Origin: Stachybotrys elegans | Lineage: Eukaryota; Ascomycota; Sordariomycetes; Hypocreales; Stachybotryaceae | Direction of reading: 5' to 3' | DNA: 64,000 nucleotides | Assembly (NCBI GenBank): GCA_020746835.1 | Contig: JAGPNK010000005.1 | Coordinates: forward strand, 558,001 to 622,000 | In this document: positions 10,577 to 21,637 of the stretch, piece by piece | Position numbering within the stretch: position 1 is the stretch's first letter | Layout of the letters: each line of letters opens with the position of its first letter | Program-made: the position numbers and the translations under genes | Notes under the pieces: generated by a model | Seen by the model: the letters and a program-made list of their open reading frames with translations, nothing else | Databases searched by the model: none | What the model was told of the DNA's origin: nothing

Positions 10577-12023
10577 AGGAGACGCATTCGACGCAAGCGT
10601 ACGGCTCGGCCGACGGATCCGGCAGCAGCAGATGCGCGCCCATGAATCTCTGCAACGACAAAGATGCTGCTCGAATGTAATGATGACGACGTTTGGAAAG
10701 AGGCAAAGGGCTCCCTCAGCCAGTGGGGAGCCAAATTTTGAATTGACGATGATGCCGATGATGAAAGAATGGGAATTTAAAGATTAGGATACAGGGTTCA
10801 CTCAACAACATGGGCGACCATTCATGAAAGGTGACGACTCGCTTCAATGCGCATACCTGGAATACCCTCACACGCAACCACGGACAAGATGTATGACCGT
10901 TATCTGACGATTATGACACTTTTTTACGACTCGACATGTAGACCGCTACGAGTGGCTTTAGCCCCGGCCCGTCGGCTCGGGCAGGGAGCAAACGCCTGGC
11001 CACCTGTCTGGCAGGACCGAAACCAAAAAGGGGAGAAGGGAAAGAAGGAGGGAGGCTAAACCAGTTGCCCCCGACGAATTCAACAGACGTATACCCGCCG
11101 TAATATCTTGTCCGACGTCGCTGAGGCGACGTGACGGAGACTACCAGTCAGCAACGAAGCCACCAGACTCTCGTGTTGGTGTGGTGAGAGAAGGGAGTGG
11201 AAGAATGGTGGGTGGATGGATGGAGGAGGTGAAGAAAAAGAAAAGATGGAAAAATCCCAGGGCTTGAATATTCCTGTTTTGCGTTTTGTTGTCTTTGTGC
11301 ATTTTCTACTTCATGTTTATCTCTTGTTCCCACTGGTTCTTGTTTTTTTTTCCTGTTGCTCCTTCTGGTCTTGTTTTTTTCTTCTTTCTTTTCCTTTCTT
11401 GGTTTACCTACTTCTTGTCTATGTGGAGTGTCTGGCATGTCTCCCGCCAACCTATAATGCGGGCATAGCCATCCCGGACACGATCAGAAAGGTGCTCGGT
11501 GGGAGAGGTGTCGTTCTTTTTCCTTGGTCATTGGGAACGAAACCGGCGTCTTCAAGGGCTGCATCTGGGACTGGGCTGCGTTTCTGCTTGATGCTCTGGA
11601 GAGAGTGAGGGATGATGGTGGATGGGTTGAGAGGATGACTCGCAGAGATAGATTGGGAGGTAGCTTTTGAATACGTGTACAAGAATGACCGATACAAGGA
11701 CGATTCAATAAGTGAGTGAGTGACAATGCATTTGTGAGGCCTCTGCCTCTGCCAAGAAAGAGGAGTCAGGATGCTATGCGATCTCAGTAAATGGAGAGAG
11801 ACTTTTTGGTGTCGGGCTGTAAATTGCCGATGAATTGATCTAAGCCCCGCCAAAGATATCACAGTAAAGAGGAGAGGAGAAAGCGGAGGCGGGCATCGGA
11901 TGCCGTCATTACAAACCTGGTGAAGGACTCGTAATCGGGATCCAACCGTAACTTTCCTCCTTCGACAAACACACACAAACGCACGCATTTCAACCAGCTG
12001 CACGCACAGCTCAGATAGCCATC
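10577..12023. other. Intergenic region, Pin4/Cip2-like gene to MDR gene
   Basis: About 1.4 kb holding the 3' region of the upstream gene and the promoter of the MDR oxidoreductase. A perfect 7-bp stem with a 4-nt loop (ACGTCGC / GCGACGT) lies at 11115-11132. A T-rich stretch runs from 11270 to 11410. No coding region recognised. Confidence 0.6.
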
Positions 12024-13189
12024 ATGAAGCAGTGGATCACAGCCCTCGACGGGCTCGACAAGCTCCAGTTTGGCGAGGCAGAGCGGCCATCGCCCAAGGA
12101 TGGAGAGGTGCTGGTCAAGATTGAGGCCGTGAGCCTCAACTACCGTGACACTGAGGGTAAATCCAATGCCGGAGAAGCGGGCACACGGTCAAAGCAAGTA
12201 CCTGCTGCTGACAATACATTCCCACAGTCATCATGGGCCTCTACGTGCACCACAAGTCGATCGGGGCAGCGACGTCGCTGGTGCCGTGCTCCGACATGTG
12301 CGGCACCGTCGTCGAGTCCAAGTCGAGCGACCTGGCCGAGGGCACGCGCGTCATGAGCATCTTCAACCAGACGCACCAGACGGGCAAGCCCAAGGAGTCG
12401 GACATGGCCTCGGGCCTGGGCCTCCCGCTGAACGGCGTGCTGACCGAGTACCGCGTGTTCCCGGCGTCCGGGCTCGTCGCGGCGCCCGCGTACATGACGC
12501 CCGAGGAGGCGAGCTGCCTGCCCATCGCGGCGGTGACGGCGTGGATGAGCATCAACAGCCTGCGGCCGCTGGGCGAGCCGCTCGACTACACGGGCGACAA
12601 GAGCGGCGGCGGGGCCGAGCGCGAGACGGTGCTGCTGCAGGGCACGGGGGGCGTGTCCATCTCGGGCCTGCAGATCGCGGCGGCGGCGGGCCTGCGGACC
12701 ATCATCACGTCGTCGTCGGACGACAAGCTGGCGCGCGCGCGGGACGAGCTGGGCGCCGACGTGGGCATCAACTACCGCACGCACTGGGAGTGGCAGGAGC
12801 CCGTGCTGCAGGCGACGGGCGGCCGGGGCGCCGACGTGATACTCGAGACGGGCGGCGCGCAGACGCTGCGCCGCAGCTTCGACTGCGTGGCCTTTGGCGG
12901 CGTCATCAACTGCATCGGCTACCTCTCGGGCAAGCAGGAGGCGGCCCCGGCCCCCGGCGAGGAGAACCGCCTCAACGTCAACGTGCTGGCGCTGCGGCGC
13001 AACGCCACGCTGCGCGGCATCATCAACGGGCCCCGCGACCGCTTCGAGGAGATGGTCGCCTTCTACGCCAGGCACCGCATCCGCCCCGTCGTCGACCGCG
13101 TCTTCCCCTTTGACAAGGCCGACGAGGCGCTCAAGTACCTGCACAGCGGGGGGCATTTCGGAAAGGTGGTTGTGAAAGTGGCGGCGTGA
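12024..13189 (+). CDS. MDR-family zinc-type alcohol dehydrogenase-like / quinone oxidoreductase
   Basis: Model: join(12024..12156, 12228..13189), 364 residues. The 71-nt intron has donor GTAAAT, branch CTGAC and acceptor CCCACAG, and it joins DTE to VIMGLY in frame. The N-terminal GroES-like half has VLVKIEAVSLNYRD. The cofactor half carries GTGGVSISGLQIA near residue 183, the glycine-rich NAD(P)-binding motif, then GADVGINYRT and GGRGADVILETGG. Length and motifs fit the medium-chain dehydrogenase/reductase family, in the branch resembling S. pombe C1773.06c. I do not see the catalytic-zinc Cys-His set, so it is probably a zinc-independent NADPH-dependent reductase; the substrate is unknown. 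Exon 2 is very GC-rich, which creates long spurious frames in other phases. Cytosolic, with no targeting signal. Confidence 0.88.
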
Positions 13190-14472
13190 GGCTATTCACA
13201 AACAAAAAAAAATAAACAAGCAAGCAAACATGAATTGACTTTTTTGACCCCGAATCAAGGGTCAAGGAGGACGCCCGCGCCAAGGATGGGCCGCTGACGT
13301 CGTCTTTGTCTTGTTAGGCCCAAGCTTGATATTTGACTCTGGGCTAGTCTTTCTGTCGGGGGTTCTGGAAGGAGTCTGTGGTGTTGCTCTTCCGCTGTGT
13401 TATGGAGATGGCATCATCTTACTATATATGTGTGTATGCCGTGATCAACAGCCGCCTCTGTCCACCGTTACTGCTCCCATCACCATGAAGATATCCAAAA
13501 TATCACCAGACCATTCATATCCCATATCCCGTCACCTTCCCTCACTAGGAACCAACTCCTGTCTTGCGTCATCACGTAGGCCGCCCTCCCACCTCGTAGC
13601 TACCTTGGTGCTTTTCATTATCATATCCACAGCCAATAATTTCCTGCTGATGCTGCCGTGTGATCTGGCTCCTCACCTTGGCTGGAAGCATAAGGACTAT
13701 TCTGGTTCTAGAACCAGCCCAGGATTGAGCCAGTTGGCTTTATCACGGCTCTTTTTCGTAGGATGTCCCAACGGCAACAGGTCAAGTTACTACTAGCCAA
13801 TCGCTCATTGCGTGTTAAGATTATGGGTATATACCTTCGCTTACCGGTATGTGTAGTGGTGCCATTTGCTGGAAACAGTCTCACAGCAGACAGACAGACA
13901 TTGTTATCAATATACGCGTCATGTAGGGCGGTGGTCTTGGTTATGAAGCATTGAAACACCACGCACATCCAAGCTCAAGTCGCCCTTGGTTGGATAGGCG
14001 TGGTGTTTCCAAAGCACGTCCTCTCGAGTCCAACAGTGTGCAGTCACGGAACACACTTGGTAAGACCATATCACATGAATTCTACATAAAGCTCCTCGAG
14101 CCGTACAAAAGAAGCAAACCTCATCCCTCTTCGTCCCTCGTCAAAACGCAGAACCATTCCTTGTATCCGCAGAACCAACTCAAAGAGTAAACGGTAAATG
14201 GTGTGCAAATGTGCAGTGCAGCCCTCAACAATGAGCATTCCGCTGAAATGACTTTCCTGTATACTATCCCCCCTGATGTACATCATTCAATCATCATAAA
14301 AGCGAGCCAAATCCTGCGCAATGACCGGTGTGACCGCCGACAAACAGCGCCCTGTGCAGCCATGTATCATGAAAAGGAAAAAATCGTCGTGAAATCATGC
14401 AATGGACAGATTTCATCTCGCTCCAAACTCCTAGCCTCGGGAATCGTCCGTTTACACGTGGGAGTCAACAGC
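13190..14472. other. Convergent intergenic region
   Basis: About 1.3 kb between the convergent MDR gene and the EDC4-like gene, so mainly 3' untranslated sequence. An A-rich stretch (13203-13213) follows the MDR stop codon closely. No gene seen. Confidence 0.6.
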
Positions 14473-17400
14473 TTAATCGTAAAGCCTCGGGTTGCCAAAC
14501 GAATCGAGGATTTGCTCCGAAGATCGCACAATCCACTCCAGCTTTCCCCTCTCCAGCTTCATCAGGAACGGGTCTGTCGGGAAGCCGTCCTGGATTCCGT
14601 TGATGAGCGGCCTGACTCGGCTGATGAGAAGCTGCAGAGTCTGCAGAGTGCTCTTCATCACCTCACGGTAGCCGTGGGCATCCCAGTCCTGGTGCATGTT
14701 AGTATGAGGTAAGCGGAGAAGGGCAACAGAATATCTTACAATTCGGGGGACATTGTCACCAAATGCGCGAACCGCCATTTCGATCCACTCAATTTCCTCC
14801 TTGAGGCGGGCATTGGGGCGAAGGTCCTTGGAGATGGTCGCAATCACCACCAGCAGCATCAGAGGCGGGAGGTTCTCGAACTTGGAGGGCGGGAGGCGGC
14901 TCAAGCATCGTCGGAAAATCTCCTCCTCTCGGTTGTTGCTCTGGATCCACTGGATAATGGCATCCTGGAGACGGCCCTCCTGGATCGCTTGCTCAATGAC
15001 GCGAATTCTCTGGACGAGTTCAAGCTCGGCCTCGGCCTCGCCCTTGCTCATTTGCTTGTGGTGGCCACCAGCGTGTCCAATGCCGTGGTCGGACTGATGG
15101 GTGGAACCCTGGGGGCTTGCCATGTACTGCTGGGAGGCCCGCATGTACTGTGGGCTGCCAACGTGAGGCTGTCCATGGGTCGGGGGCTGGGGAGCAGCGA
15201 AGCTTCCATGGTGGCTGGGCGGGTTGTTGTTCAAGTTGCTGTAGCCTTGCTGATGGGTAGGGTTGTACACGTTGGGCTGAGGACCCTGGGCACCGGAGAT
15301 GCCAGGGAGCTCGTGAACAGGCTGCGTCTTGAACTTGAGGAACTCGGCCTGGAGCGAAGACTGAGATGCCGCCATGGTCGTGACCATCTCGGTGAGCGAA
15401 GTGACGTAAGACATGAGCTGGTCGATCTTGGCAGTATCCGCGGCGTGCTGAGCCTTCAGCAGCTCCATCTGCTCGTGGTATTGCTGTCGAAGCTCGTTGC
15501 TGACGCCCTGAATGGTCTGGGTGGCCATGTTGGTGATCATGGGGGTGATGCGCTGGGTGAGAGACGAGAGCACCTCGTTCTGCACAGTGGGGGCGACCGA
15601 AGCGCTGACCCTGTCGGCCATGTTGCTGACAAAGTCGCTGGATCGAAGCGAGCGGTTGAGAGCATGCGGCAGCGAGCCCTGGATCTCCTTGTGGACAGCA
15701 TCGGCAATGTTGGGCTGAAGCTTGTTGTTGAGGAGGTCCGTGACGGCCTTGCCAGCCTTGTCGCCGATGGCGGGGATGACCAGCTCGGTGAACTGGTGGT
15801 GAATCAGAGCCTCCAGGACCTTTTGGGTGTTCTCGTTCAGCACCTCCGAGACCATGTCGAGGAGCTTCAGCTGGTGCTGGTTAAAGTTCTCATCCCGGAC
15901 ACGACCACCCTCGTCAATCTTATTGTGCAAAGTCTTGAGCGCCGACTTGAACTGCTCAGACATGCTGGCGCTGAGACGCGACTCCACGTTGGCGATGGCC
16001 GCCTCAAGGTTCTCACTCGAAATGCCGTGGTGGTTGTTTGGTCCCTTACCCTCGGTCTTGTGAGCTGGAGCATGGGAGCCGTTGGTGGCTGCGTCGGCCT
16101 GGGCGGCAGCGGCGGCAGCACCACCCTTCTTCTTGCGCGATTTGCGCTCAGGCTTCTCAGGCAGGTTCTCCTTGGACGAGTTGATAGGCGTCTCAGCCTC
16201 TTTGGGCTCGTTCTTGAGCTTGACAGGGGTGACCGACTCAGGGCCTCGCTGTGCCGCCTCGCTCTGGACAGGAGTGGCCTGGAGCGTCTCCTTAGGAGCT
16301 CCTCGGTTGGCGATGCGGACTGGAGGGTTATCGCCAGCGGCGGGCAACTCGACGGGCTGAGGAGACTTGAGCTTTGAAACCGCAACAATGCCCTCGGCGA
16401 CGGCGTCGACCGGCTCCAGTACCTTGTTATCCTTGGACCAGCCGAGCTCGCCCTGCCTCACAAGCATGCAGGCGACACCCTTGGAGTGCATGGCGTAAAG
16501 CTCGAAGAGGGTGGGTTCGTCCGAGTCCTGGGCCATGGCGGGGTTGCAGAGAATATCCAGACTGCGCAGGACGCCCTTGCTGGCGAACGAGTACTCACGA
16601 ACGCCGCTGATGACAGCGGTACTATCCGGCTGTGGGATCGAGGCGTCCTGGGCGACAAGGCGCTGGATGTATTCGGCCTGCGTAACGCTCTTAAGGTTAT
16701 ACTTAGGAGCCGACAAGTGCGCGAAGTAGACCGAGTTGCGGGTCGGGTGTCCGATGACAATCATGCCCGTAGCGGGGTGGTACATGACGCTGCAAACAGC
16801 ATCCGACTCCTTGCTGTGGGGAAGGTTGAACTCCTGGACAGGCTTGCCGAGCGCGAGATCCCAAAGCTGAAGGGTGTGGTTCTGTTTCATACCAACAATC
16901 ATGTAGCGAAGGGCGCAGCGCTTCTGGTACGGGCGCTGCTTGTCGAGGAGCAGGACCGAAGTGGGCCAAGCCTTTTCTCCCTCGGGAGTGCTGGCCAGCG
17001 TCAGAAGAGGCTCCTTAACCTCCAGAGAGAGCTGAGCAGGCTGGGGAGAGCGGGGGTCAGAGCCTTCCTTGACGGCTGTGAGGTCTCGAACGTCCCAGAA
17101 CTTGATGCGGCCAGACTTGTCAAGGGACACGACAACCGTGTCATCCTGGCTGAAGGTGAAATCCTTGCCGGCCTTGCCAGTGTTGATCTTGAGGGAGCAC
17201 TGCTGGAAGAGGGCCTCAGTATCGACAACGCGGTCGTGGCCGGCCTTGAAGAGGTTGTTGCGGAGAATGTAAGAAGGCCAGATGAGATTGATCGACTTTC
17301 CACGGCCGACAGCAAAGTATTCGGGGTGGGCGGTCGAGGCTCGGGCCCGCGTCTTGAGCACGCCACCGGGTGCATCACCCTCCTGGGAGCTGACAGGAGG

Positions 17401-19425
17401 CAGAGCAAAGCCATACTGCTCGAGGTGGGTATCCTCAATATGGTCCTTGTCGCCATCCTTGATCTCGACCCAGTAGACGGTGCCGCTAACGCCGGTTCCG
17501 ATGATGGACTCCTTATGAACACCCTCGTAGTCGCTGGGCGTGACTGACATGGCGATGTTGAAGATGCGATCCTTAGTATCGGTGAAGACCTTGGCATCTT
17601 TACCGTCGTCCTGGCGGATAACGCGCAGACCACCTTGCTTGGACATGCCGTACGTCATGTAGTTCTGCGAAGCAGTGTACAGGTTACGGTCCATCTGGTC
17701 GAATTCCTTCTTCAACCGAGCAATGTCCATGATTGACTCTTCGCGGAACTGGGGACGGTGGGCTCCGTCATCGTCCTGAAGGCTGATGGAGATCCACGGC
17801 TTCATGGGGAAGTTGTAGACCTTGACGGGAGGCGGGTCCTTCTCCTCGATCACGACAATGGTGTCGGCTTCCTGGTCCTGGTCGGCGCTCTCCCAGCTGT
17901 CAGCGACACCTTGGACTTCGTCGACGATGCTCTGAACGGACTCCTCAATCTCCTTGACAAGAATCTGATCGGCGGCATCAAAATCGGCCTCGTCCTCCAT
18001 ATCCTTCTTCAGGTCATAAATCTGCTTCTCGACCACGTGAGCAGCAGCAAGAACCTCCTGATCAGCAGCAGAAATCTCGTGCTTGATCTGGCTCTGCTCA
18101 GCTCTCTCCAGCGCCTCACGCGCGTCGTGATCGACCTTTTCAGCGATCTCGGACACGGCTTCAGCGACGGCCTCGGTGTGCTTATCAGCAGGAGCGTAGT
18201 CGTCGTATTCAGCGGCAGGGGAGGAGTGCTTGAGCGAAGGGTGCGAAGAATGGTGGGAGTGGTAAGACTGATGAGAGTGGTGCGACTGCAGAGAAGAAGT
18301 GCGGTCAACCAGGCGGCGAACAGGAGCCGGAGGGCTGGTAAGGGGGCTGCGCCCGCTTCCAGGGTGGCCCTGATCGGTGTGGTGAGAGCCAGCTGGCGAA
18401 CCATGATCCTTCTTCAGGATCTGGAAGGGGGGACCAGTGCTGGGCGGGTGAGCAGCGTGGCTCTGGGGGGATGCCTGGGGCAGGCTTCCCATGACCTGCT
18501 GGTAGAGAGCGCTAATATCTGCCGAGGACTGGGCGGACTGGGCCGTGGAGGCATAGGAGAAGGACTCGACGTTGGACTGCGGGTGCTGCACATCGACGTA
18601 CGAAGAACGCTGAGACTGCTGCTCGAGCGGCTGGTGCTGATGCATCGTCTGCTGGTACGGCTGCGGCATATGGTGGTATTCGTTCGAGTGCTGGTAGCCG
18701 CCGTAGAAGCGGCTATTATCCGGCATCTCGGGCGATTGGGGTGTCGGGTCGTTGGAGCGAGCCGACTCTGCCAGCATAGCAGGCTGCTCGGTCTGGCTAG
18801 GCTTAGGACGGTTGAGCAGGCTGAGGAGGTAGGATTGGGTATCAGCGCTGGGGGATCCAGCGGCAAACGAGTTGGCGGCGGGTGCGGGAGGCAGGGGAGC
18901 AGGGACGGGACGCGGCTCCTCGACCTCCTGGGCGCCCCTCATAAGGGCAGCGAGGAGGCCGGTAGGGTCGGCGCTCGCGGGGGCAGGCTGGTGGATGCGG
19001 GTAGGCCACTGATTCTGCTGGTGCTGCAATTGCACCTGTTGCTGGTGCTGCTGCATCTGCTGGATCTGTAGCTGCTGCTGGTCCTGAGCCTGCGAATGGT
19101 ACTGGTACGACTGATGCTGTGGCTGAAATTGCTGCTGAAGCTGGAGATGCTGCTGGCGAAGCTGCTGGTCCTCGACGTCCACGTGCTGCTGCTGCTGCTG
19201 AGGCGGCAGGGACTGATTAGAGTTCTGCTGCTGCTGAGACTGAGACTGGGACGGAGAGTGCTGCGGCTGCTGCTGCTGCTGCTGTTGCTTCTGCAGCTGA
19301 GGGGGAGGGTTGGCACCGCCGGTGGTGCTGAACTTGAGGAGGTTGAGCAGGTTGGCGGTACGATCCGAGTTTGGCGCCATGTTCCCGTTGTTGACGGGCG
19401 GCGTCGGCGCCGGTGGCAGATCCAT
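14473..19425 (-). CDS. EDC4/Ge-1-like mRNA decapping scaffold protein
   Basis: Model: complement(join(14473..14688, 14740..19425)), about 1633 residues. The N-terminus is very Gln-rich (about residues 60-170). A WD40-like propeller region spans about 535-1000 (VSGTVYWVEIKDG, IKFWDVRDLTAVKEG, HTLQLWDLALGKPV). A Lys-rich linker (KSRKKKGG) and coiled-coil helices follow from about 1140. A conserved alpha-helical C-terminal domain starts near 1465 (IEQAIQEGRLQDAIIQWIQ). This order is that of EDC4/Ge-1/Varicose, the P-body scaffold joining Dcp2, Dcp1 and Xrn1. The single intron (51 nt, donor GTAAGA, branch TACTAAC) lies close to the 3' end and is in frame without a stop, so retention would insert 17 residues into the C-terminal helical domain. 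ATG 19425 opens the long frame. Confidence 0.85.
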   Translation of the reverse strand: MDLPPAPTPPVNNGNMAPNSDRTANLLNLLKFSTTGGANPPPQLQKQQQQQQQPQHSPSQSQSQQQQNSNQSLPPQQQQQHVDVEDQQLRQQHLQLQQQFQPQHQSYQYHSQAQDQQQLQIQQMQQHQQQVQLQHQQNQWPTRIHQPAPASADPTGLLAALMRGAQEVEEPRPVPAPLPPAPAANSFAAGSPSADTQSYLLSLLNRPKPSQTEQPAMLAESARSNDPTPQSPEMPDNSRFYGGYQHSNEYHHMPQPYQQTMHQHQPLEQQSQRSSYVDVQHPQSNVESFSYASTAQSAQSSADISALYQQVMGSLPQASPQSHAAHPPSTGPPFQILKKDHGSPAGSHHTDQGHPGSGRSPLTSPPAPVRRLVDRTSSLQSHHSHQSYHSHHSSHPSLKHSSPAAEYDDYAPADKHTEAVAEAVSEIAEKVDHDAREALERAEQSQIKHEISAADQEVLAAAHVVEKQIYDLKKDMEDEADFDAADQILVKEIEESVQSIVDEVQGVADSWESADQDQEADTIVVIEEKDPPPVKVYNFPMKPWISISLQDDDGAHRPQFREESIMDIARLKKEFDQMDRNLYTASQNYMTYGMSKQGGLRVIRQDDGKDAKVFTDTKDRIFNIAMSVTPSDYEGVHKESIIGTGVSGTVYWVEIKDGDKDHIEDTHLEQYGFALPPVSSQEGDAPGGVLKTRARASTAHPEYFAVGRGKSINLIWPSYILRNNLFKAGHDRVVDTEALFQQCSLKINTGKAGKDFTFSQDDTVVVSLDKSGRIKFWDVRDLTAVKEGSDPRSPQPAQLSLEVKEPLLTLASTPEGEKAWPTSVLLLDKQRPYQKRCALRYMIVGMKQNHTLQLWDLALGKPVQEFNLPHSKESDAVCSVMYHPATGMIVIGHPTRNSVYFAHLSAPKYNLKSVTQAEYIQRLVAQDASIPQPDSTAVISGVREYSFASKGVLRSLDILCNPAMAQDSDEPTLFELYAMHSKGVACMLVRQGELGWSKDNKVLEPVDAVAEGIVAVSKLKSPQPVELPAAGDNPPVRIANRGAPKETLQATPVQSEAAQRGPESVTPVKLKNEPKEAETPINSSKENLPEKPERKSRKKKGGAAAAAAQADAATNGSHAPAHKTEGKGPNNHHGISSENLEAAIANVESRLSASMSEQFKSALKTLHNKIDEGGRVRDENFNQHQLKLLDMVSEVLNENTQKVLEALIHHQFTELVIPAIGDKAGKAVTDLLNNKLQPNIADAVHKEIQGSLPHALNRSLRSSDFVSNMADRVSASVAPTVQNEVLSSLTQRITPMITNMATQTIQGVSNELRQQYHEQMELLKAQHAADTAKIDQLMSYVTSLTEMVTTMAASQSSLQAEFLKFKTQPVHELPGISGAQGPQPNVYNPTHQQGYSNLNNNPPSHHGSFAAPQPPTHGQPHVGSPQYMRASQQYMASPQGSTHQSDHGIGHAGGHHKQMSKGEAEAELELVQRIRVIEQAIQEGRLQDAIIQWIQSNNREEEIFRRCLSRLPPSKFENLPPLMLLVVIATISKDLRPNARLKEEIEWIEMAVRAFGDNVPRIVRYSVALLRLPHTNMHQDWDAHGYREVMKSTLQTLQLLISRVRPLINGIQDGFPTDPFLMKLERGKLEWIVRSSEQILDSFGNPRLYD

Positions 19426-20955
19426 GATTGGGGGAGGGAGGAAATGGATCTCGCGGGGGGGTCAGAGGCGATTGGGAATCCGGCGAGGACTCTGGGACGC
19501 GGGTTCACTCGCGGGAGGTGGATGGTGATGGGGGGAGGAAGAAAGGTGTGGTGTGTAGGAGGGTGTTTGCTCGGAGCGGAGGAGAGAGCTCTGACAGTAG
19601 TAATAAAAAAAAAAGGTCGGGTAAGGAAAGAAGCTAAGGTGGTGGAGGGAAATGTGGAAAGATGGCTAGAAAGCTGACACGCACCCCTGGCCCGCGCGCT
19701 GATCGGAGTGCCTGTGTCTATGTACCCAGGGAACACAAGAAACAGGCTCTCTGCCAACGGTATATTGTCCTTTCTTTTTTCTCCCCTTCCTTTGCGATGG
19801 AGCAGAGCAGAAGTTTGGAGGAGAAGGAGGAAGAGAGAAAGAAGATAAACAAAGGCAGAAGAGTGGTGAGGTAACGGTTAGGTAAGTCAGCTCAAGTGTC
19901 GGGCCTAAAGAGCAGAGGCACTCAAGTCGAGGCGATGAGGCTACAGGCCGTAGCAGTGGCAGCAACCGGTTAGCGCACAGCGGGTAGCAGGGGGGGGGAA
20001 ACCACACACCAGCCTCTTTTTTCCCGTGCTGGGGGCAGCCAGTAAAAAGCAGAGCGCGCGCGCCCAGATTCCCGCTCGCCGGAAGCATTCATTCGATGGC
20101 AGCCCAATGCGTCTCCGCTTTTCGCGCCCAGCCAGTGACGTGGTCGACCAGCACTTGCAGCAGCTGCCCGTTGGTTGTGCCACTGACCCTTTTTTTTTTT
20201 TCTCTTCCTCTTTTACCCTTCCGCTTCTCTCTTTTCTTTTGCCTGGTCGTGATTGACTCTGCAGATGGAGGGGGGGGGGGGGCTTGACGTGTCACTTGGG
20301 GACGGTCATCATGTGCCCATTCTGCAACGTTTGTATTTGTGCGTTGGTGCTGGATTGGCAATGCGAGGAACAAGGTACACATGCACACCATCCGTCTGTT
20401 CCATCTGTCCAATTGCAGGCGCAGGGCAGTGTGCTGCTTCCATCAATCATCTGCTTCCCTCTGCCTATCCCAGCTGTGATTCCGTCGCGGCCCTCTTCTC
20501 GCGAGTTCGGCACTTGGCCTCCACCAACAACTTGTTCAAGAACAGACCAAGCCGTTCTCAGACAACCATGTCCGAAAATAAATAAAGTACATATACTTAA
20601 CGATCCACCTTTCCATAGCAGCTTATTTAGTACCTATACACAAATCCTTCCAACGTATTGCCTCCATTCATCATCGTCACTCCACCATCGACAACAATCC
20701 TGCATCGTCGCCAACTTCCGACCACGCTCCGCCTCCGTCCTCGTGCCATGCGAATGCCCTCCCCGTCCCCATCGTGGCCACCGGTTCGCGCTGCTCGCTT
20801 CATCCTCTAGACCTCCCTCTTCTCCGTCGCACCCGCTCGACGTCGACGCTTGCTTCCTCCCGCCTGCGTCCCGCCTTTGGTCCTCCGAGCCGCCACACGC
20901 ACAAAACCAACCCGCAAACCTCTATCCGTCTCTTGTCAAACCAATAGCCGCCACC
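19426..20955. other. Divergent promoter region
   Basis: About 1.5 kb between the EDC4-like gene (minus) and the small membrane protein gene (plus), so it should hold both promoters. Homopolymers include 12 T at 20190-20201 and 13 G at 20270-20282. From about 20620 the plus strand becomes C+T-rich up to the Kozak-like start of the small gene. Confidence 0.55.
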
Positions 20956-21430
20956 ATGTTCTGCCTCCGCAGGTTCGTCTCCCGCTCCCCGCCCTTCCCC
21001 GGTTCCCGCTAAACTCGGCAACAGCTGGCTTCCGCTGCTCTTCATCCCTACCAACGCCTCGCCCGCCTTCATCATCCTCTTCTTCATCTGCACCTACTTC
21101 CTCAACCGACCATGCGTGTACTGCTCGATCCTCCTCCTGATTCTCTTCCTCACATCATGCAACTGGTCGGATCGGTGCTTCTTTGACTGGAGCAGCAACT
21201 GGTTCCAACCCCGTCCGACATCTTCCACCCTCCAGCTCGAAAATGAAGAATTCAACGCCACCGCTGTCGACATATTCAACTCCACCGCCCGCACGCTGGG
21301 AGGAGTTGCACTTGAGAAGATCTCTGCTCACGGCTCCGAGTGGACCGGGCTAGGTTTGGAATGGCTGAGGGATCTCCTCGGGAGACGAGAGTGGAGGGTT
21401 CAGACCATGGACTTGTATATCCGACTGTAA
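20956..21430 (+). CDS. Small two-helix membrane protein, uncharacterised
   Basis: Model: join(20956..20972, 21025..21430), 140 residues. The start lies in an ideal context (GCCGCCACCATG). Exon 1 codes only MFCLR plus two bases. The 52-nt intron has donor GTTCGT, branch CGCTAAAC and acceptor CAACAG, and removing it opens a frame to the TAA at 21428. The N-terminal third has two hydrophobic helices, about 7-31 (including FIILFFICTYF) and 36-51 (SILLLILFLTSC). A soluble part with NATA and NSTA N-glycosylation sequons follows, ending in an amphipathic WLRDLLGRREW region. Six cysteines lie at 3, 28, 36, 39, 51 and 57. I recognise no family. It sits convergent to the next gene with only about 200 bases between stop codons. 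Confidence rests on the start context, intron motifs and hydrophobic pattern. Confidence 0.62.
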
Positions 21431-21637
21431 TATGTCACACCTCATCAGCTTCACCATAATGAGACATCTAATGTAGAGCATGCATGTAAAGGGACAAAAT
21501 GAGGACATGATGCATTGTATCTAAATGATATCCTATTCCTCTGATTATCGTTACGCAGACTTGAAACTACAAACATATCCATGTATCATATAGCTCTCGT
21601 TATTCCATCATGCCACATCGCACACTTTGCAAACATC

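Noticed and set aside
12140..13156. 338-residue minus-strand and 322-residue alternative-phase frames over the MDR gene
   Set aside because: Exon 2 of the MDR gene is very GC-rich, which removes stops in other phases. Their proteins are Arg/Ala/Gly-rich without motifs, while the MDR frame has clear family signatures.
14989..16377. 462-residue plus-strand frame opposite the EDC4-like gene
   Set aside because: Antisense shadow of the EDC4 coding sequence, with Leu/Val/Gly-rich composition and no motifs. The same applies to 16486-17547 and 17758-19071.
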